In this document: positions 21,322 through 24,202 of the stretch, in pieces
Numbering within the stretch: position 1 is the stretch's first letter
Layout: each line of letters begins with the position of its first letter
From: a virus
Reading direction: 5' to 3' (one strand)
DNA length: 24,202 bases
IMG/VR virus record: IMGVR_UViG_3300031658_000122
Coordinates: 1 to 24,202 of that record
Translations under genes and position numbers: made by a program
Notes under the pieces: model-generated
Databases searched by the model: none
What the model was told of the DNA's origin: nothing
What the model saw: only the letters and a program-made list of their open reading frames with translations

Positions 21322-22406
21322 AGAGGGCATCCAACCACCGCGCCTCGATCTTGCATGAGATCGACACAGGGGTATTTGATTACGCTGCTGTATTCCCTGA
21401 ATCACCCTCATTACATAAGTTTGCTAATTTAATTTTAGATACAACCATTGAGCAAGTGCTACGGAAATGGCTGTCTATCAAGAACCCTCAACTACAAGCA
21501 TCCACTAGGGATAGCTACAAAAAGATCGTATTCAATCAGCTTATGCCTCAGTTCGGTCATTTATCTGTCCATGAGTTTCGCGCCCATCACATGAGAGATT
21601 GGATAGTCTCTTGCGCCAGCATGGGTAATAAGCGAATCATCAACGTAGTCTCCCCTATGCGCTGCGCACTTCAACTGGCAGTGAAGGATGAAGTCATTGA
21701 TAAAAACCACCTACACCTATTTGAATATAGACGGGCCGAGACATACGCCCAAGTGAAAGCCAAAGCATTAAAGCTCGATCCCTTCGTCCCTGACGATATG
21801 AACCTCATTATCGACACAGCAACAGGCCAAGAGCGGAACCTATTCCAGACCGCGTTTTGGTCAGGCATGAGAACAAGTGAACTTTGCGCCCTACTGTGGA
21901 GCGATATTGATTTCAAGAATGGAACAATCAGCGTTGATAAAGGATTAACTCAAGCATCAGACGAAGCGGAACCACCAAAGACGGTTGCAGGTGAACGATT
22001 GATTAAAATGCTACCTCAAGCCCGAAGCGCATTGCTGGCTCAAAAAGAATACACGTTCCTGCAAAACAAAGAAGTCTTTCACGATTCGCTACATGATAAG
22101 CCTTGGGTTGGCGATCAACCAATTCGTAAACGCTGGACGGCTATCTTGAGAAAAGCTGGGGTTCGTTATCGCAGGCCATACCAAACTCGTCACACTTACG
22201 CATCGATGATGTTAACGTCTGGCGAGAAATTAGGATGGTTCAGTAAACAGCTTGGGCATAAGAATGCCAACGTAACGACAAGTATTTATGCAAAGTGGAT
22301 CGAAACAATTGATTCTGACTCTGGAAATCTGATTGATGCTAAATTCGGGGACGGGGGTTCGATTTCCAAACGAGGAACCGAACTGAGAATAGTGGTTAAA
22401 AAGTAA
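21201..22406 (+). CDS. int: Tyrosine integrase
   Basis: A 401-residue tyrosine recombinase that joins attP to the host site. Residues 1-60 look like the arm-DNA-binding domain of this integrase group. Residues 80-170 are the core-binding domain (STRDSYKKIVFNQLMPQFGH). The catalytic domain has Arg224 (FWSGMRTSEL), a probable Lys260, Arg330 (YQTRHTYAS), His353 (LGHKNAN) and Tyr363 (SIYAKWI). The usual first His of HxxR is Tyr327, which is normal in relatives I know. The start has GGGG 8 bases upstream. The last 20 codons contain a 13-bp match to the attachment core. The gene ends 79 bp before that core. Confidence 0.92.
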   Translation: MGRKYTGVSARSEATIEITFTYQNSRCRETINLKPTSANLKRASNHRASILHEIDTGVFDYAAVFPESPSLHKFANLILDTTIEQVLRKWLSIKNPQLQASTRDSYKKIVFNQLMPQFGHLSVHEFRAHHMRDWIVSCASMGNKRIINVVSPMRCALQLAVKDEVIDKNHLHLFEYRRAETYAQVKAKALKLDPFVPDDMNLIIDTATGQERNLFQTAFWSGMRTSELCALLWSDIDFKNGTISVDKGLTQASDEAEPPKTVAGERLIKMLPQARSALLAQKEYTFLQNKEVFHDSLHDKPWVGDQPIRKRWTAILRKAGVRYRRPYQTRHTYASMMLTSGEKLGWFSKQLGHKNANVTTSIYAKWIETIDSDSGNLIDAKFGDGGSISKRGTELRIVVKK

Positions 22407-22484
22407 CCAAATATGGTCTTAAATTGGTACAAATGCCACACCCACGCCACAACGTACTTATAAGTCATTGATTCATATAGGATA

Positions 22485-22515
22485 GACGGGGGTTCGACTC
22501 CCCCCATCTCCACCA
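22485..22515 (+). other. att core: 3' end of a tmRNA (ssrA) gene
   Basis: T stem GGGGG/CCCCC with loop TTCGACT, then acceptor CATCTCC, discriminator A and CCA. U at position 70 of the acceptor would give the G3-U70 pair needed for alanine charging. GGACGGGGGTTC-type T arms are typical of tmRNA. No 5' half of an RNA gene precedes it, so it is a fragment. Confidence 0.7.
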
Positions 22516-22528
22516 TATAGAAGTAACA

Positions 22529-22568
22529 AAAGGCAGCGTTTTCAATCACTTGGAGCGTTGCCTTTTTT
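22529..22568 (+). terminator. Rho-independent terminator after int
   Basis: AAAGGCAGCG (22529-22538) pairs with CGTTGCCTTT (22556-22565), a 10-bp stem with one G-U pair, followed by a T run to 22568. It ends the integration operon. Because it directly follows the CCA it may also be the host ssrA terminator carried in attP. Confidence 0.8.
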
Positions 22569-22702
22569 CGTTGTGGCATAATAATAGCCTATATTTGCCA
22601 CAGTTTGCCCTTGTCATGCCACAAGATCTGCCACAGTATTAGATTCTACTAATGGACTTTCTCTGTTTCAAACAGAACAACTCTAATTATTTTATCCACC
22701 CC

Positions 22703-22731
22703 TTTACATCTATTTGTATTGTATGTACAAT
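22703..22731 (+). promoter_or_regulatory. Promoter of the right-end small-gene operon
   Basis: -35 TTTACA (22703-22708), a 17-bp spacer and -10 TACAAT (22726-22731), five of six matches each. The perfect palindrome ATTGTATGTACAAT (22718-22731) covers the -10 and may be an operator for a regulator other than CI/Cro. Confidence 0.7.
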
Positions 22732-22761
22732 GCAGTTGTAGGTTGAGTTCAGCCACACCGA

Positions 22762-22776
22762 CCAAGCGGATCTTGG
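22762..22776 (+). promoter_or_regulatory. Leader hairpin, copy 1
   Basis: CCAAG-CGGAT-CTTGG, a 5-bp stem with a 5-base loop, four bases before the ACTAGGAG ribosome-binding region of the 70-residue gene. The surrounding bases match copy 2 at 23237. Confidence 0.6.
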
Positions 22777-22791
22777 AACTAGGAGAATGCC

Positions 22792-23004
22792 ATGAGTAGT
22801 TTTATAGAAGCGCAAGATGAATTTCACAACACTATGTGTCAAGCCGAAGCCGTTATTGGGTCGCTTTATGATAATTTCAGGTTTGAAGATTTGGAACCTG
22901 ACCATGTTGGGGCGCTATTATCTCTAATAAAGGATAATCTCAAGAAGCTAGGATGCACATACGAGGGTACGATAGCGGCAGTGAATAATGAACTAGGAGC
23001 ATAA
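22792..23004 (+). CDS. Small acidic protein, right-end operon
   Basis: A 70-residue protein starting MSSFIEAQDEFHNTMCQAEA, with AGGAG 6 bases before the ATG. It appears all-helical and acidic (two helices, about 3-28 and 35-68, linked by RFEDLEPDH). First gene behind a strong promoter and the leader hairpin. No family recognised. Confidence 0.65.
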   Translation: MSSFIEAQDEFHNTMCQAEAVIGSLYDNFRFEDLEPDHVGALLSLIKDNLKKLGCTYEGTIAAVNNELGA

Positions 23005-23005
23005 A

Positions 23006-23212
23006 ATGAGTATTGACTATCTAGTTACACCCAACACAAATGTTGACGAAATTCAGCTTGAAAAAATCAAAGCTAAGTTTGGGGGTCGCATTCAAATTGA
23101 AGAACAGTTATTGGATGGGCAAGATGAAGATATTTACCTTGTCGAGTTTCGCTGGGTTGATATTAAGCAAATCCGTGAGATTGAAGCGTTTATGTTAGAC
23201 CTTTATAAGTAA
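23006..23212 (+). CDS. Small hypothetical protein, right-end operon
   Basis: A 68-residue protein starting MSIDYLVTPNTNVDEIQLEK, with AGGAG 7 bases before the ATG and a 1-bp gap from the previous gene. The pattern is alpha/beta: a helix at 14-24, strands GRIQIEEQLL and DIYLVEFRWV, and a C-terminal helix DIKQIREIEAFMLDLY. The ribosome-binding region ACTAGGAG repeats that of its neighbours. Function unknown. Confidence 0.65.
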   Translation: MSIDYLVTPNTNVDEIQLEKIKAKFGGRIQIEEQLLDGQDEDIYLVEFRWVDIKQIREIEAFMLDLYK

Positions 23213-23219
23213 ATTAATA

Positions 23220-23231
23220 GGGCTTCGGCCC
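23220..23231 (+). promoter_or_regulatory. UUCG tetraloop hairpin in the intergenic leader
   Basis: GGGC-TTCG-GCCC, a very stable small hairpin in the 54-bp gap before the 133-residue gene. No T run follows, so it more likely stabilises or marks a processed mRNA end than terminates. Confidence 0.5.
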
Positions 23232-23236
23232 ACCGC

Positions 23237-23251
23237 CCAAGCGGAACTTGG
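23237..23251 (+). promoter_or_regulatory. Leader hairpin, copy 2
   Basis: CCAAG-CGGAA-CTTGG followed by ACTAGGAGAAATG. It repeats copy 1, with the same stem, a one-base loop change and the same downstream ribosome-binding region. Confidence 0.6.
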
Positions 23252-23266
23252 ACTAGGAGAAATGAA

Positions 23267-23668
23267 ATGTATAAAACATACCTTGAATATTGTGAAGCTA
23301 AATTGAAAAGTGCGATCAATGATGAATTTGATCTATCTAAGCGGCTTGATTCACTTAGGGAGAAATGCCGCGAAGCTCAGGAGTGTATGGCAGATTTAAG
23401 TCGTACAGTTGACGGCATAAAGAACGCGCCAACAAAGACTAAGCGTGAAGTCATGGCTAAAGCTAATGAGCTTGATATTGAAGTAAGCGACTGCTCTTAT
23501 GAAGATTATTATAATGTAGAGATTATTGCGCCAAATGGATTTCAGTTTGAAGAAAATGAATGTCAATCTAAAGAATTTGATTGTGATAAATATTCATATA
23601 CAAAAGGCATGATGTGGCAATTGGTTTACGACTGCCTTGAACTGCAAGAGAGGGATGAAGATGAATAA
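23267..23668 (+). CDS. Hypothetical protein with N-terminal coiled coil
   Basis: A 133-residue protein starting MYKTYLEYCEAKLKSAINDE, with AGGAG upstream. Residues 5-55 look like a coiled coil (LSKRLDSLREKCREAQECMA). The C-terminal half is acidic, Tyr- and Cys-bearing (SDCSYEDYYNVEIIAP), and ends ELQERDEDE. Preceded by the second copy of the leader hairpin. No family recognised. Confidence 0.65.
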   Translation: MYKTYLEYCEAKLKSAINDEFDLSKRLDSLREKCREAQECMADLSRTVDGIKNAPTKTKREVMAKANELDIEVSDCSYEDYYNVEIIAPNGFQFEENECQSKEFDCDKYSYTKGMMWQLVYDCLELQERDEDE

Positions 23669-23858
23669 CATGCGATATAGAACACCAACCAATAACCATG
23701 ACGCGGCTGTTTTAGCCCTTGATATATTCATGCGAGTTGATGAAGATGATCAAGATGGTCGAAGCAAGGCGTACTGTATGCTTGATTATTTCTTTGATCA
23801 AATGACCGAAGAAGAGATAAGTGCGGCTGAACAAGCTGGCGACTACCAAAAGAGTTGA
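23661..23858 (+). CDS. Small acidic hypothetical protein
   Basis: I chose the ATG at 23661 (65 residues), with AGGG about 6 bases before it; it overlaps the previous gene by 8 bases. The sequence is acidic (FMRVDEDDQDGRSKAYCMLD, then QMTEEEISAAEQAG) and helical. Acidic composition is shared with its neighbours. Function unknown. Confidence 0.6.
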   Translation: MNNMRYRTPTNNHDAAVLALDIFMRVDEDDQDGRSKAYCMLDYFFDQMTEEEISAAEQAGDYQKS

Positions 23859-23862
23859 TATT

Positions 23863-24039
23863 ATGACTGAACCACATGGAAACACTGGCAATAAGAACGG
23901 GGCAAAAGAAGTTACGAAATCGTCCGTCTTAACGATCCGCTGCACCCCTCAAGAAAAGGGGTTATGGGTTAAGGCTTCTCATGGTAATAAGCTGGCAGTT
24001 TGGGTAACTGATGCGCTTAACGCAGCGGCTGATAAATAA
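23863..24039 (+). CDS. Ribbon-helix-helix-like small protein
   Basis: A 58-residue protein from the ATG at 23863. A polar start (MTEPHGNTGNKNGAKE) precedes SSVLTIRCTPQEKGLWVKAS and KLAVWVTDALNAAA, a strand-helix-helix pattern resembling ribbon-helix-helix or relaxase-accessory proteins (T.R.sp.Ek..w..A.....l..W....LN). The ribosome-binding site is weak. Possibly a DNA-binding regulator of this operon, for example at the 22718 palindrome; that link is a guess. Confidence 0.6.
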   Translation: MTEPHGNTGNKNGAKEVTKSSVLTIRCTPQEKGLWVKASHGNKLAVWVTDALNAAADK

Positions 24040-24052
24040 TGAGGAATAAATA

Positions 24053-24202
24053 ATGACTTTTCCAAAATGTACAGAATGCGGTTCAACACACCCTGATTTT
24101 GATTTTGATTTGACTAGCGGGCTTACTGGAGTAGAAGGATCAGAAGACCCTACCATTGGTTTTGTATTGCGAGAGGGTGATTTCTGCCAAAATCATAACT
24201 GT
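24053..24202 (+). CDS. Partial small protein with CxxC start
   Basis: Fifty codons to the window edge, with GAGG 8 bases before the ATG. It starts MTFPKCTECGSTHPDFDFDL and reaches REGDFCQNHNC. CTEC near the start and CQNHNC near the end could be a zinc-binding pair. The gene continues beyond the window. Function unknown. Confidence 0.6.
   Translation, partial: MTFPKCTECGSTHPDFDFDLTSGLTGVEGSEDPTIGFVLREGDFCQNHNC

Larger units (their letters stand above)
22434..22635. other. Phage attachment site attP with arm-type repeats
   Basis: The core (22485-22515) is GACGGGGGTTCGACTCCCCC followed by CATCTCCACCA, the T-arm, acceptor strand and CCA of a tmRNA or alanine tRNA. TGCCACA repeats occur at 22434, 22596, 22617 and 22629, inverted at 22572, with CGCCACA at 22445. 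Repeats on both sides of the core are what an uncut attP looks like. The rest of 22407-22791 holds a terminator and a promoter but no gene. Confidence 0.75.

Noticed and set aside
22485-22515. Complete tRNA or tmRNA gene
   Set aside because: Only the T arm, acceptor strand and CCA are present; upstream sequence shows no anticodon arm, D arm or tmRNA 5' half.
22286-22579. Minus-strand frame of 97 codons containing MVEMGGVEPPS
   Set aside because: This is the antisense reading of an RNA-gene 3' end and part of int; the GGVEPPS string is a well-known artefact of such regions.
23220-23231. GGGC-TTCG-GCCC hairpin as a terminator
   Set aside because: The stem is only 4 bp and no T run follows; it lies between genes that appear to share a leader element.

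Overview
The window looks like about 24 kb of a temperate, lambdoid-type tailed bacteriophage genome, probably with a short tail. The likely host is a gammaproteobacterium, perhaps marine. The virion proteins belong to families I know mostly from marine phages, and the attachment core reads as the 3' end of a tmRNA (ssrA) gene with an alanine-type acceptor stem. No chromosomal housekeeping gene is visible. Arm-type repeats lie on both sides of the attachment core, so the sequence appears to carry an intact attP. That fits an unintegrated or virion genome better than a resident prophage.

Layout. (1) 1-12209, minus strand: virion genes. In transcription order these are a zincin-like 'large polyvalent' protein, an adaptor-like protein, a tail fibre with a seven-unit repeat domain, two small proteins (one with a C-terminal membrane segment), a putative tail hub/nozzle protein, a short conserved protein, a GNAT-like protein, and then probable ejection or internal proteins including a 718-residue protein with 21-residue and 44-residue repeats. 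Portal and major capsid genes are not in the window. (2) 12285-13963, minus: large and small terminase. (3) 13966-17330, minus: an early-right type operon of cro, a ribbon-helix-helix protein in the cII position, an O-like replication initiator with iterons inside the gene, several very small genes, a NinB-position protein and NinG. Most junctions are TAATG, GTGA or ATGA overlaps. (4) 17331-17429: the switch between divergent cro and cI, with two 18-bp operators; a third operator lies in the promoter at about 18.4 kb. (5) 17430-22406, plus: CI-like repressor, then an early-left type operon with three tiny genes, an ERF annealing protein, an SSB-tail protein, a GIY-YIG nuclease, excisionase and integrase. 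(6) 22434-22635: attP and a terminator. (7) 22703-24202, plus: a separate operon of small unidentified genes with its own promoter and a hairpin leader that occurs twice.

How it works together. CI and Cro would compete at the three operators, each of which contains a TAACAT -10 hexamer. Release of repression would start both operons: rightward-type transcription for replication from the in-gene origin, NinG, packaging and virion genes, and leftward-type transcription for recombination and excision. The most unusual point is that the CI-like repressor lacks all three features needed for RecA-stimulated self-cleavage, so induction may not follow the usual SOS route. Other notable points are a possible leaderless cro mRNA, an att-core 13-mer repeated inside the integrase gene, and the terL-to-adaptor gene order without portal or capsid genes.
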